A stretch of DNA of 64,000 nt from contig NZ_CP018617.1 of NCBI RefSeq assembly GCF_002849855.1, positions 868,001-932,000 of the forward strand, written 5' to 3'. The notes under the pieces are model-generated. The model did no database searches. It had not been told where the DNA came from and saw only the letters and a list, made by a program, of their open reading frames with translations. Each line of letters begins with the position of its first letter. Within the stretch, counting starts at the first letter, position 1. Shown here piece by piece: positions 1 to 6,739 of this stretch. Both the position numbers and the translations under genes were made by a program. Origin of the DNA: Vibrio azureus (GTDB taxonomy: Bacteria > Pseudomonadota > Gammaproteobacteria > Enterobacterales > Vibrionaceae).

Positions 1-647
1 TGAATAAGGCGTTTATTTCGGTCCAGCCCAATAATGCGTCTTTGATTGAAGAGGCCTTGGAGTATGGCTGGGCGCAGCTTCTCCACTCGCTGCCTTGCCC
101 GTATCCCAATCTCAAACAGCCTTTATTGACCGCGCCACCCTTTGTGGCCTTGCTGGCGGGTGAGCGGGGCGTGCGCGATTGGCAACCCAAAGATACGCCA
201 CAGAGCCAACGCAAAACCGTCGATAAGGCTTTTGAGATCCACCGTAAAGCGGGCACGCGGCTCGGTTTGTCGATTGCCCTCGATGCAATTGATTGTGATG
301 TGGACGTGATCCCTTGGCATCAAATGACCCCAAGAGCGCCTCCGTACCACATTGAATGCATCGCAACGCAGCGGAGCCAAGCGCTTGATAAGGCGGCCAC
401 CACCCGAGTGTTAAGCCGCATTGAGAGCACCAAATCAGAGCGAGACACGGTGCATTTGATCATGGCACTCAGTGTCGATTCTGGGTTTACCTTGTCTGCC
501 GTGACGCACCCCATCGTCATGGTAAGCGATGAATCTGCACTTTTGTGTGCGCTTCCTGATATTTCCCCTGGCGTTGCGCCGCTGTACTGGGGCGCTGCCA
601 CACGCCTTATTTTTACCACCGAACATCAATTTGGAGCCATCGCATGA
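1..647 (+). CDS. I: P2-like phage tail protein I (baseplate), 5' end at window edge
   Basis: The frame is open from the first bases; positions 1-2 are TG, so an ATG probably starts one base before the window. About 215 residues are visible. Residues around PFVALLAGERGVRDW followed by a KRxxVDKAFEIHRKAGT-like segment match the layout of P2 gpI-type tail proteins, which are baseplate components next to the fibre genes in contractile tails. The stop overlaps the next ATG (ATGA at 644-647), so translation is probably coupled to the fibre gene. The family call rests on motif and position; the first residue is inferred because it lies outside the window. Confidence 0.75.
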   Translation, partial: NKAFISVQPNNASLIEEALEYGWAQLLHSLPCPYPNLKQPLLTAPPFVALLAGERGVRDWQPKDTPQSQRKTVDKAFEIHRKAGTRLGLSIALDAIDCDVDVIPWHQMTPRAPPYHIECIATQRSQALDKAATTRVLSRIESTKSERDTVHLIMALSVDSGFTLSAVTHPIVMVSDESALLCALPDISPGVAPLYWGAATRLIFTTEHQFGAIA

Positions 648-1180
648 GTTATGTCGTGCAATACACCGATGCCGGGCTGGCGGAACTTATCAGCGCCCAA
701 CATCAAGGACTCAAGGCAGCGATCAAAACCATTGCCGTGGGGGATCGCAGTTATACACCAACGACCGACCAGCAGGCGTTACACAACGAGCGGCAACGTG
801 AAGTGATTGTCGATTGGGAGGAGCTCAGCCCAACACAATTGAGAATGAGCGCCGTATTCAAAGGCAATCAAGAATATGAAGTGCGAGAAGTCGGGTTCTT
901 TTTAGCGTCCGGTACCTTGCTCGCACTGTATTCCGCTCCGAATACCTTGCTGACCTACAAGTCAGCGAACTCGAGTTGGTTACAAAAGTTCACCTTGGAT
1001 GTGTCTCCACTGCCAAGTGACAGCATTACGGTCGAAGTAGGGACCGAGAATTTGAATTTACTGATGTTTGAAGAGGTGCTCACTGCGGCCATCGCCACGA
1101 TCTCTTTAGGCACCACACAAATTAAAATCGCGCACCAGCAATGGTTGCTGAGTGAGCGACTCAGAGCGGAGTTGGATTAA
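644..1180 (+). CDS. Phage tail-collar fibre protein (DUF3751-like)
   Basis: A 178-residue protein opening with MSYVVQYTDAGLAEL, followed by AIKTIAVGDRSYTPT and a YEVREVGFFLASGTLLALYS segment. This is the pattern of the N-terminal tail-collar fibre domain (DUF3751) that joins P2-type fibres to the baseplate. It is short for a whole fibre; the receptor-binding part is probably encoded by the next gene, so this may be the proximal piece of a split fibre. Its start overlaps the stop of gene I, and its stop overlaps the next start (TAATG), so the three are one translational unit. Confidence 0.75.
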   Translation: MSYVVQYTDAGLAELISAQHQGLKAAIKTIAVGDRSYTPTTDQQALHNERQREVIVDWEELSPTQLRMSAVFKGNQEYEVREVGFFLASGTLLALYSAPNTLLTYKSANSSWLQKFTLDVSPLPSDSITVEVGTENLNLLMFEEVLTAAIATISLGTTQIKIAHQQWLLSERLRAELD

Positions 1181-1977
1181 TGAGTATCGAGCAAAAGATC
1201 ACCGATTTACAGACGGCCTCGGCAGAGCAGACGGCCGCTTCACAAGCCTTGTCCCAAGAGGTGATAGAGAAACTGGGCGAGATTGATCAAAAATTTATTG
1301 AAGCCAAGGACAGCTTTGAGCGTTGGCGGGGGCAAGTACAAGCCAAAGACATCCATGGCCAAAGTATGTATCAGTCGATGATTGATTTAACCGGGTTGAG
1401 TACTGACAATTACTATCCGGTGTGGTGGCAATTTCCCAGTAATAAAGGGGGTGACTCACGGCTCACCATTTCAAGAGAGTGGGCGCAAGACCAAGAGCTG
1501 GATCCGTTCGGCGAAAGGTTGTCTGTCGCGGGGTTAAATCTGCAAATAGAAGGCGCCGGACACCCAACTCTTGGCGACGCCGATTACATGACCATCAAAC
1601 GATTTTGGCAAACCTACCGAAAAACGGTCCGAGGCCTTGCGTTTGGCATGCAGTGCATTGCTCGCCCCATTAATGGCCTTAGACCTATGTATCTTGGGTA
1701 TACGGACGGGCAAATCGTTAACCATTCAAGTCGAAGTGGTTGCTACCTGAGAGGCGGGCTGACTTACCATGTCACCAAAAGCTTCCAGCATCAGCTGTGG
1801 TACAGCCGGGAAGGTGGGGAGGTGTCGGCCGGGACCTATTCCAATGAAGCTTTTGAAATCGATTGGCGAGTGAAAGCTTATCATAAGGACGATCCCTTTC
1901 TGGGCCCCGATTATGACGATCAAATTCGCTTTCTTTATGCGATGGAGTTAGACAAACGTTATGTAAAAGCACAGTGA
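1180..1977 (+). CDS. Putative distal tail fibre protein
   Basis: A 265-residue protein. The first 50 residues are a polar alpha-helical, probably coiled-coil stretch rich in Q, A and E, as seen at trimerisation stems. The remainder is rich in W, Y and G (for example NYYPVWWQFPS and FWQTYRKTVRGLAFGMQ), which suits a beta-rich receptor-binding domain. I do not recognise a specific family. Position between the collar fibre and a fibre chaperone, with overlapping start and stop codons, supports a host-recognition role. Fibre tips diverge fast, so absence of a named domain is expected. Confidence 0.6.
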   Translation: MSIEQKITDLQTASAEQTAASQALSQEVIEKLGEIDQKFIEAKDSFERWRGQVQAKDIHGQSMYQSMIDLTGLSTDNYYPVWWQFPSNKGGDSRLTISREWAQDQELDPFGERLSVAGLNLQIEGAGHPTLGDADYMTIKRFWQTYRKTVRGLAFGMQCIARPINGLRPMYLGYTDGQIVNHSSRSGCYLRGGLTYHVTKSFQHQLWYSREGGEVSAGTYSNEAFEIDWRVKAYHKDDPFLGPDYDDQIRFLYAMELDKRYVKAQ

Positions 1978-1984
1978 GGACAGC

Positions 1985-2314
1985 ATGACCTATACAATTA
2001 AGACGTTGACGGATGCCCATGGTGAGACACTGTACAATGTGCCTGCCGAGCCCGAAATATTGATGAAAATGGGCTTTAATGCGCAGCAAGCGGTAGAGAT
2101 GTGCCATGCGGCTGAGCAGGAAGCGCGATGGGCACACATTCGAGCCGAGCGTGACTCAACCCTGTCACAGACCGATTTTACTCAGGTGGGGGATGCGCCG
2201 ATGACCGAAGACAAGCAGCGTGAGTTTGCCACTTACCGCCAAGCGCTTCGTGATTTACCCCAACAGTTTTCTAATCCCAATGAGGTCATTTGGCCACCAA
2301 GGCCCACCCTATAA
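1985..2314 (+). CDS. Tail fibre assembly chaperone-like protein (Phage_TAC/APC type)
   Basis: A 109-residue protein. The central and C-terminal pattern (WAHIRAERDSTLSQTDFTQ, DAPMT, then YRQALRDLPQ and a terminal WPPRP) is typical of small phage proteins annotated as tail fibre assembly chaperones (Phage_tail_APC). These are encoded directly after fibre genes and are thought to help fold or attach the fibre. A good Shine-Dalgarno GAGGA lies 6-7 bases before the ATG. A rho-independent terminator follows, so this looks like the last gene of the baseplate/fibre transcript. Confidence 0.75.
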   Translation: MTYTIKTLTDAHGETLYNVPAEPEILMKMGFNAQQAVEMCHAAEQEARWAHIRAERDSTLSQTDFTQVGDAPMTEDKQREFATYRQALRDLPQQFSNPNEVIWPPRPTL

Positions 2315-2344
2315 ACGGCGCCGAATGCGTTTTTCTCTTTAACC

Positions 2345-2379
2345 CAAGCCCTTTGCCACCGCGTGAAGGGCTTTTTTAT
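2345..2379 (+). terminator. Rho-independent terminator after the fibre genes
   Basis: AGCCCTT and AAGGGCT form a hairpin around a GCCACCGCGTG-type loop, followed by TTTTTTATT. It separates the fibre block from the sheath/tube block and argues that the next gene starts after it, at the GTG at 2392. Confidence 0.8.
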
Positions 2380-2391
2380 TGGAGCGTCTCT

Positions 2392-2589
2392 GTGCAGAAA
2401 TCCACACTCACCCCACTGGAATACCCGATCCTCCAAGCGTTTCGATTGCAAGGTCGTTGGGTATCGCCCAGTGAAAAAACGATCCACCTTTTGCCTCAAC
2501 AAACGGCCTTCCTGATCCAAAACGGGAAATTAGGGGCCGCGATGGACGCCAAGGTATCGTCTAAACCCACGCAAAAAGAGGGCAAGTAA
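2392..2589 (+). CDS. Small phage protein upstream of the tail sheath
   Basis: 65 residues from the GTG at 2392, which is preceded by TTGGAG and lies just after a terminator. The frame is open further upstream to 2290, but that would place the terminator inside the gene. A hydrophobic core (PLEYPILQAFRLQGRW) is followed by a lysine-rich tail. No family recognised. It holds the position where Mu/P2-like phages often carry a small DUF2635-type protein before the sheath gene. The TAATG overlap with the sheath gene supports co-translation. Confidence 0.55.
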   Translation: MQKSTLTPLEYPILQAFRLQGRWVSPSEKTIHLLPQQTAFLIQNGKLGAAMDAKVSSKPTQKEGK

Positions 2590-3758
2590 TGCTCACACCA
2601 ATCCAAGATTTTGAACTCAATGGGGTAGAAGTCAATACCATTGAGCCTCAACCCAGCATGGGGCCACTTGCCTTGCAGGTGGTGCACTTAATTGGGACCG
2701 CGCCCAATAAGAGTCCAAGTTTGAATTATAACGAGCCCACGCGTGTATGGAATTTCACTCATGCGATGGTATCGCTCGATAGTGTTGGGACCCGGCAAGG
2801 CACGTTACCAAACGTGGTGCGCTACTTACTCGAATTCGTTCAGTGTATTGTTTACGTTACGATTGTCGAAGCCGATACCGATCCTACCGTGACCGAAGCC
2901 CATATCATCGGTGGCGTTAATCCTTCTACCGGCGCAATCACCGGCCTTGAAACCGTGAAAGCGTGCGCAGAAACGCCCACCATCATCGCCGCGCCAGGGT
3001 TTCATTCCCTCGCCGTGGGGCAAAAGCTGGCGCTTATCGGGCGCGATGTGCGCTGCCGACCAGTTCTGGATGGTCCGAACACCAATGATAAGGACGCGGC
3101 CGAGTTTGCCGCTCAATTTGGCTCGGAGGGGACCGGGCAAGATAAGTTGTCAATCATCGACCCGTGGTTTTTGAAAACCTATGACGGCGTGCAATCACTG
3201 ATGCCAGCTTCCATTGCTTTGGTGGCCGCGATGGCCTCGGTTGAAGGTTGGGAGAGTCCACAAAATCAAGGGGTTTTGTGTGACGAAGCGGCGCGGCCTG
3301 TGTCGTACAAAATCAACGATAAAACCACCCAAGCCAATTTCTTAAATAAGCATGGCGTGGTGACCATCGCCCGTACACGAATGGGCGGCATGTCTATCAT
3401 TGGCAATCGGACCAATACCGGACGTTTTATTGCTCATGTCGGCTTGGAAGATTTAATGGCGCGTAAGCTCGAAGAAACCAGCCAACCGCTGCTGGGACAA
3501 CCATTGACCGAAGCGTTTATGGAGCAAGTGGTTGATCGCTTAACAAACTGGGGGCAAAACTTGGTGGCGCAGGGCGTGATCCCAATCTTTAACGCCTTCC
3601 TGCACCCGAGTAAAAATAACCTAGAAAATTACACCTCTGGGCGTTGGTACTTGTGTGTTAACTATGGCCGCTACAGCCCAAATGAACACATGGTGTATGA
3701 AATGAGTGTGGATAATGGCCTGATTGAGGCATGGTTAGAGGAGGTCATCAATGGCTGA
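2589..3758 (+). CDS. FI: Contractile tail sheath protein (P2 FI-like)
   Basis: 389 residues, the usual size for P2-type sheath proteins. The C-terminus SGRWYLCVNYGRYSPNEHM..IEAWLEEV matches the conserved end of sheath subunits, the part that packs against the tube. The N-terminal VVHLIGTAPN segment and the central EGWESPQNQGVLCDEAARPV are also typical. Sheath subunits form the outer contractile cylinder. The stop overlaps the tube gene by 8 bases; the tube's GGAGG lies inside the sheath's last codons, so expression is coupled. Confidence 0.92.
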   Translation: MLTPIQDFELNGVEVNTIEPQPSMGPLALQVVHLIGTAPNKSPSLNYNEPTRVWNFTHAMVSLDSVGTRQGTLPNVVRYLLEFVQCIVYVTIVEADTDPTVTEAHIIGGVNPSTGAITGLETVKACAETPTIIAAPGFHSLAVGQKLALIGRDVRCRPVLDGPNTNDKDAAEFAAQFGSEGTGQDKLSIIDPWFLKTYDGVQSLMPASIALVAAMASVEGWESPQNQGVLCDEAARPVSYKINDKTTQANFLNKHGVVTIARTRMGGMSIIGNRTNTGRFIAHVGLEDLMARKLEETSQPLLGQPLTEAFMEQVVDRLTNWGQNLVAQGVIPIFNAFLHPSKNNLENYTSGRWYLCVNYGRYSPNEHMVYEMSVDNGLIEAWLEEVING

Positions 3759-4239
3759 TCGTATTCGCATGCGGATTTCGGCGCAGGTAGAGTCTGTGCC
3801 GCTGATGAACGAAATCGTCGAATTCACTCCGGTTGATATCAAAACCAAGACCGTCTCAAACGAGGGCTCGTTTGTGCAATCGGAAGATGTGGTGGGCTTT
3901 GAGCCGCTGAAATGGACCCTGAAAGTGCGGGGGGATCACCAAAAAATCCAAAACGCGCTGGGCCGCTTCTTTATGGATAACGCCCAAGTGAACGTGACGG
4001 AAAAAGGCAAAGGCACCGATCAGTCGAAATACCATGAGGTGTATTCGATGTATGGGCTTATTACCAACATCAAAAAAGAGGCGGTGAAGATGGGAGAAAA
4101 GCCCACCGTCACCATTGAGGGAACGTGTAAAGCCTACAAGCTCACCGATACGGGTACCGTCATTCACGATATTAACGTTGAAACGGGCAAGACTATCGTG
4201 GGTGGTGTGGATCTGATGGGGACGGCGGGGATCCGTTAA
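3751..4239 (+). CDS. FII: Major tail tube protein (P2 FII-like)
   Basis: 162 residues, the size of P2 FII-type tube proteins. A beta-rich pattern (EFTPVDIKTKTVSNEGS, EPLKWTLKVRG) and a C-terminal INVETGKTIVGGVDLM segment match the tube family, whose hexameric rings line the tail. It is encoded immediately after the sheath gene, as in all P2-type tails. In P2 the next genes would be E/E'; here a reversed repressor gene and an antirepressor intervene. Confidence 0.88.
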   Translation: MADRIRMRISAQVESVPLMNEIVEFTPVDIKTKTVSNEGSFVQSEDVVGFEPLKWTLKVRGDHQKIQNALGRFFMDNAQVNVTEKGKGTDQSKYHEVYSMYGLITNIKKEAVKMGEKPTVTIEGTCKAYKLTDTGTVIHDINVETGKTIVGGVDLMGTAGIR

Positions 4240-4329
4240 GATAGAGAGTAAGTCCACATTGTTAACATTGTTATTAGTGGCGACTGTCCACACGCCCCTT
4301 ATCACCCGGCAATATTCGCGTGACCGCAT

Positions 4330-4758
4330 TTATTCCCAGGCTATCGTGAAACCTTCAATACTCCAGTCGCAGGGGAGTGTATACCCACAATCCACCAAAG
4401 ATGAGATGACGGGTTTGATGACCGTCTCAATAACAGGCTCAGCATCGGAGGCCAGCTCAAACTCTCTGAGACAAATATAAGCGTTAAAAAGACCCAGCGC
4501 CGAGCGGCGGTGAACTTCATTGCTGATCCGGTTCATTAGGTTCAAATGAAGGAAAGCTCTGCTTGCAATGGTCTTCTGTTTTGCTTCATTGGCGTTGGGG
4601 AGTTTGACGGGTATCGGCGTCTCTTTTATAAATGATGAACTGAGGCGACTGACTATCTCGGCGTTGACGGAGATGTTGTGTTCTTTTGCTGCTAAGTGAA
4701 GGTTTTTCTTAAGATCTTCTGGCATTCGCACGTTAATTTGTGGAGGACGTTGAGTCAT
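4330..4758 (-). CDS. Arc/Mnt-type ribbon-helix-helix repressor
   Basis: 142 residues from the ATG at 4758, which has GGAA 7 bases upstream; a further in-frame ATG at 4797 has no good ribosome site. The N-terminus (MTQRPPQINVRMPEDLKKNL, then AAKEHNISVNAEIVSRL) is a clear Arc-like ribbon-helix-helix: a beta strand that reads DNA, followed by two helices. The C-terminal 85 residues are an extra domain I do not recognise; phage P22 Arc is only 53 residues. It is opposed to the tail genes and divergent from an antirepressor, as Mnt is from arc-ant in P22. Likely represses the antirepressor transcript. Confidence 0.8.
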   Translation of the reverse strand: MTQRPPQINVRMPEDLKKNLHLAAKEHNISVNAEIVSRLSSSFIKETPIPVKLPNANEAKQKTIASRAFLHLNLMNRISNEVHRRSALGLFNAYICLREFELASDAEPVIETVIKPVISSLVDCGYTLPCDWSIEGFTIAWE

Positions 4759-4780
4759 ATAAAATTCCATAGGACAGTCT

Positions 4781-4821
4781 TTGACAATAATAGCCATATA
4801 CTACTATTCTTCCAATGGTAG
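4781..4821 (+). promoter_or_regulatory. Candidate antirepressor promoter with Arc-type operator
   Basis: A consensus TTGACA lies at 4781-4786 and TACTAT at 4802-4807 (spacing 15). Overlapping the -10 is a 21-bp imperfect palindrome, CTACTATT-N5-AATGGTAG (4801-4821), the same length as P22 Arc and Mnt operators. An outer ATAGCCA/TGGCTAT pair (4790-4796, 4826-4832) encloses it. Autorepression by the neighbouring Arc-like protein is an inference. Confidence 0.45.
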
Positions 4822-4853
4822 CAACTGGCTATCACTGGTTGAAGGAGGTCATT

Positions 4854-4913
4854 TTGAAGGGAAAACATCGTGATCAACAAGCCAAAATGGAGCATGAAAA
4901 ACAGGGTGGATGA
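4854..4913 (+). CDS. Mini-ORF 1 upstream of antirepressor (19 codons)
   Basis: A TTG-started ORF encoding a short basic peptide (MKGKHRDQQAKMEHEKQGG). It is preceded by a strong ribosome site AAGGAGGT at 4842-4849, which has no other gene to serve. Its TGA overlaps the ATG of the next mini-ORF (ATGA at 4910-4913). The coupling geometry suggests real translation, as leader peptide or small regulator, but no homologue is known to me. Confidence 0.4.
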   Translation: MKGKHRDQQAKMEHEKQGG

Positions 4914-4996
4914 TCAACGGTGTAGAAATGACAAAACCCCAGTGCGTGAACACTGAGGTTTCAGTCCAATTCACTATTCCGTGGAGGGGAATATGA
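4910..4996 (+). CDS. Mini-ORF 2 overlapping the antirepressor start (28 codons)
   Basis: ATG at 4910; stop TGA at 4994-4996 overlaps the antirepressor ATG (ATGA). The peptide reads MINGVEMTKPQC... and ends FTIPWRGI. With the preceding mini-ORF it forms a chain of two ATGA junctions leading into the antirepressor, the arrangement used for translational coupling. A hairpin (4934-4961) lies within it. Function unknown; it may gate translation of the antirepressor as arc does for ant in P22. Confidence 0.4.
   Translation: MINGVEMTKPQCVNTEVSVQFTIPWRGI
4934..4961. other. Stem-loop inside mini-ORF 2
   Basis: AAACCCCAGTG (4934-4944) pairs with CACTGAGGTTT (4951-4961) with one mismatch and a CGTGAA loop. 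On the minus strand it is followed by TTTTGTC, so it could terminate leftward transcription; on the plus strand it sits 30 bases before the antirepressor start and could affect its translation. Confidence 0.45.
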
Positions 4997-5811
4997 GAAA
5001 TGAACATGGTTTAATCTTAACACCAGATCCGATCCCTGTCATTGCGGGTATCGAAATACGTGTCGATGAGATGGGCCGTTATAACTTAAATGATTTGCAC
5101 AAAGCCAGTGCGCTTGGAAAAAGTAAGGCGCCCAACAAGTGGTTAGACAACGCGTCGACCCAAGCTTTGGTGACCGAATTGGACCTAACCCCGAATTTGG
5201 GGTTAGCCTCGGTCAACTGTGTAAAAGGGGGCATTCACCCTGGTACCTATGCCCACGAACTGCTCGCCATTTCCTATGCCGGTTGGATAAGCCCACGCTT
5301 TCAATTGACGGTGAATCAAGCCTTTTTAGATTCCAAACAAGCACAGCGCCCAGAACTGACCACAACCGAGATATTGGAGATTGCGTTAGAAGCGGCAAGA
5401 GAGCGTGATGTGCTGAGAGTTGAAAACCAACAACAAGCGCAAAAAATTGAGGGACTGGAAAATCTATTTAAAGGTGGATTGACCGCGCCGCAGTTTGGTC
5501 GCATGCTCAATGGTATTAACGTCCAACAAATCAACGCGTTTTTGGTTGAGTTAGGCTGGATGTACAAAGAGCGCAGCAAAAGGTCGGGTTATCGGGTCGC
5601 CAGTTATGCAAGAGATAACTACATGACCGAAAAAGAGAACCTGATCTCAATGCATGGTTACGACTCGTTTGTCACGGCCACGCCCATTTTACTGCAAAAA
5701 GGCGCCATCAAATTATATGAGCTGTATTTGCAGGGTAAGTTACCGATGAAGAAGAGCTGGGACAGTGCCTACACCCACCTAAAGCTGAGCAAGGATCGGG
5801 TGGCCGCATGA
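4993..5811 (+). CDS. KilA-N / ANT-domain phage antirepressor
   Basis: 272 residues from the ATG at 4993, with GGAGG just upstream; an in-frame GTG at 4981 overlaps that ribosome site. Residues about 10-125 form a KilA-N domain (DEMGRYNLNDLHKAS, APNKWLDN, a YAHELLAISYAGWISP core). A coiled segment follows, then an ANT C-terminal domain at about 150-265 (LTAPQFGRMLNGINVQQIN, LGWMYK). Such proteins antagonise prophage repressors. Its location between tube and tail-chaperone genes, far from an immunity region, is unusual; together with the opposed Arc-like gene it resembles a P22 immI-type cassette inserted into the tail operon. Confidence 0.85.
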   Translation: MRNEHGLILTPDPIPVIAGIEIRVDEMGRYNLNDLHKASALGKSKAPNKWLDNASTQALVTELDLTPNLGLASVNCVKGGIHPGTYAHELLAISYAGWISPRFQLTVNQAFLDSKQAQRPELTTTEILEIALEAARERDVLRVENQQQAQKIEGLENLFKGGLTAPQFGRMLNGINVQQINAFLVELGWMYKERSKRSGYRVASYARDNYMTEKENLISMHGYDSFVTATPILLQKGAIKLYELYLQGKLPMKKSWDSAYTHLKLSKDRVAA

Positions 5812-6005
5812 GTGACACTGACCCCATCGACGCGGAATCTCTTGAGCACGCCCTGGTCTCACTTCGCAGCATTTCTTCCATACTCTCTCTTGCGCTGGAA
5901 GGCGAAAATCGAAAAACGGAACAATACGCAGCGATTGAGGGCGCGATCCAGCTCGCGGACTTTCAAGAGCGTAAGCTGAGCAAATTGCTCCGTAATCCCT
6001 ATTAA
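5808..6005 (+). CDS. Small hypothetical phage protein
   Basis: 65 residues, acidic N-terminus followed by two predicted helices (LEHALVSLRSISSILSLALEG; EGAIQLADFQERKLSKLL). The ATG overlaps the antirepressor stop (ATGA), so it belongs to that cassette. A terminator follows 19 bases after its stop. No family recognised. Confidence 0.55.
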   Translation: MSDTDPIDAESLEHALVSLRSISSILSLALEGENRKTEQYAAIEGAIQLADFQERKLSKLLRNPY

Positions 6006-6023
6006 CCACGATGCATTCAAGCC

Positions 6024-6051
6024 AAAGCCATCCACTCGGGTGGCTTTTTTA
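6024..6051 (+). terminator. Rho-independent terminator closing the antirepressor cassette
   Basis: AAAGCCATCC pairs with GGGTGGCTTT around an ACTC loop (one G-T pair), followed by a T run. It would end transcription from the antirepressor before the tail chaperone gene. Confidence 0.8.
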
Positions 6052-6062
6052 TGGAAAAACGC

Positions 6063-6626
6063 ATGAAAAATCAAAGTAAACTGACGTTCTTTTGCCGTGA
6101 GAACGTGGTATTGAACACCCTTCCTGTTGCCCAATTTCGTCAGCTGCCACACATCGAAACCGAAGATGAACTGACCGCCAAACAGTTATTCGAGCAACGC
6201 AAAGCGCTGATCTTGGCGTGCAGTGATGTGAGCAAAACAGAGTTTGATACCTTATCGGTCCCCGATTTTAATCAGCTCTATGACGATATCTGCGATATGA
6301 TCCTCCAACCTTCCGATGCCTTGCAGGGCGCACCGCTGAATGGGGCCTCAGCCGAGTTTACCTTGCTGTATCCTTTCGACAATGAGGTCGGTGAAACCAT
6401 CCATAAAGTGACGTTTGCGATACCGAAAGTGGCGCACTCTGAAGCGTTGGCCGACATCAACGAAGCGCAAGCGCGTGAAGATTTCATGTTTGAGGTCATC
6501 ACCGGTTTGCAGCCTAGTGATCTTCACTTTCTGTCCATTAATGATTACCTGGCGCTCAAACCGCAGGTGGGCGCTTTTTTTCAACAATCGGCGGCGTACT
6601 TTCGCCCGATGACGTCGAAAGCCTGA
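6063..6626 (+). CDS. Tail assembly chaperone (E-like), unshifted product
   Basis: 187 residues from the ATG at 6063 (GGA 8 bases upstream); an earlier in-frame ATG at 6051 sits in the terminator's T run. Two halves resemble each other: KLTFFCRENVVLNTLP..DVSKTEFDTLSVPDFNQLYDD, and a second part ending LQPSDLHFLSINDYLALKP. This suggests a duplicated tail-assembly domain. It lies just upstream of the tape measure gene, the universal place for E/E' or G/GT chaperones. The heptamer T-TTT-TTT at 6575-6581 in the correct phase allows a -1 frameshift into an open frame (see next entry). Confidence 0.75.
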   Translation: MKNQSKLTFFCRENVVLNTLPVAQFRQLPHIETEDELTAKQLFEQRKALILACSDVSKTEFDTLSVPDFNQLYDDICDMILQPSDALQGAPLNGASAEFTLLYPFDNEVGETIHKVTFAIPKVAHSEALADINEAQAREDFMFEVITGLQPSDLHFLSINDYLALKPQVGAFFQQSAAYFRPMTSKA

Positions 6627-6739
6627 TTGACCTCATCCCGATGCACCGTAATACCTCTGAATCTGAGCTGAGGCGATGGCCACAAGATGTGGCGGTGCGC
6701 CGTTATGAGCTTATTCTGGCCAAACTTGGGGTGAACTAA
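6063..6739 (+). CDS. Tail assembly chaperone E-E' type -1 frameshift fusion
   Basis: If ribosomes slip back one base on the seven-T run 6575-6581, translation continues through TCA ACA ATC... to TAA at 6737-6739, adding about 52 residues (SPDDVESLIDLIPMH..RRYELILAKLGVN). The extension is open with no stop and its TAA overlaps the tape measure ATG (TAATG), so it fills what would otherwise be a 112-base gap. Extended chaperones made by frameshifting are known in P2 (E+E') and lambda (G+T). The extension's short helical, polar make-up is similar. The slip itself is inferred. Confidence 0.75.

Noticed and set aside
4259..4480. 73-codon plus-strand ORF opposite the Arc-like gene
   Set aside because: Antisense to a well-supported repressor gene and without a ribosome site.
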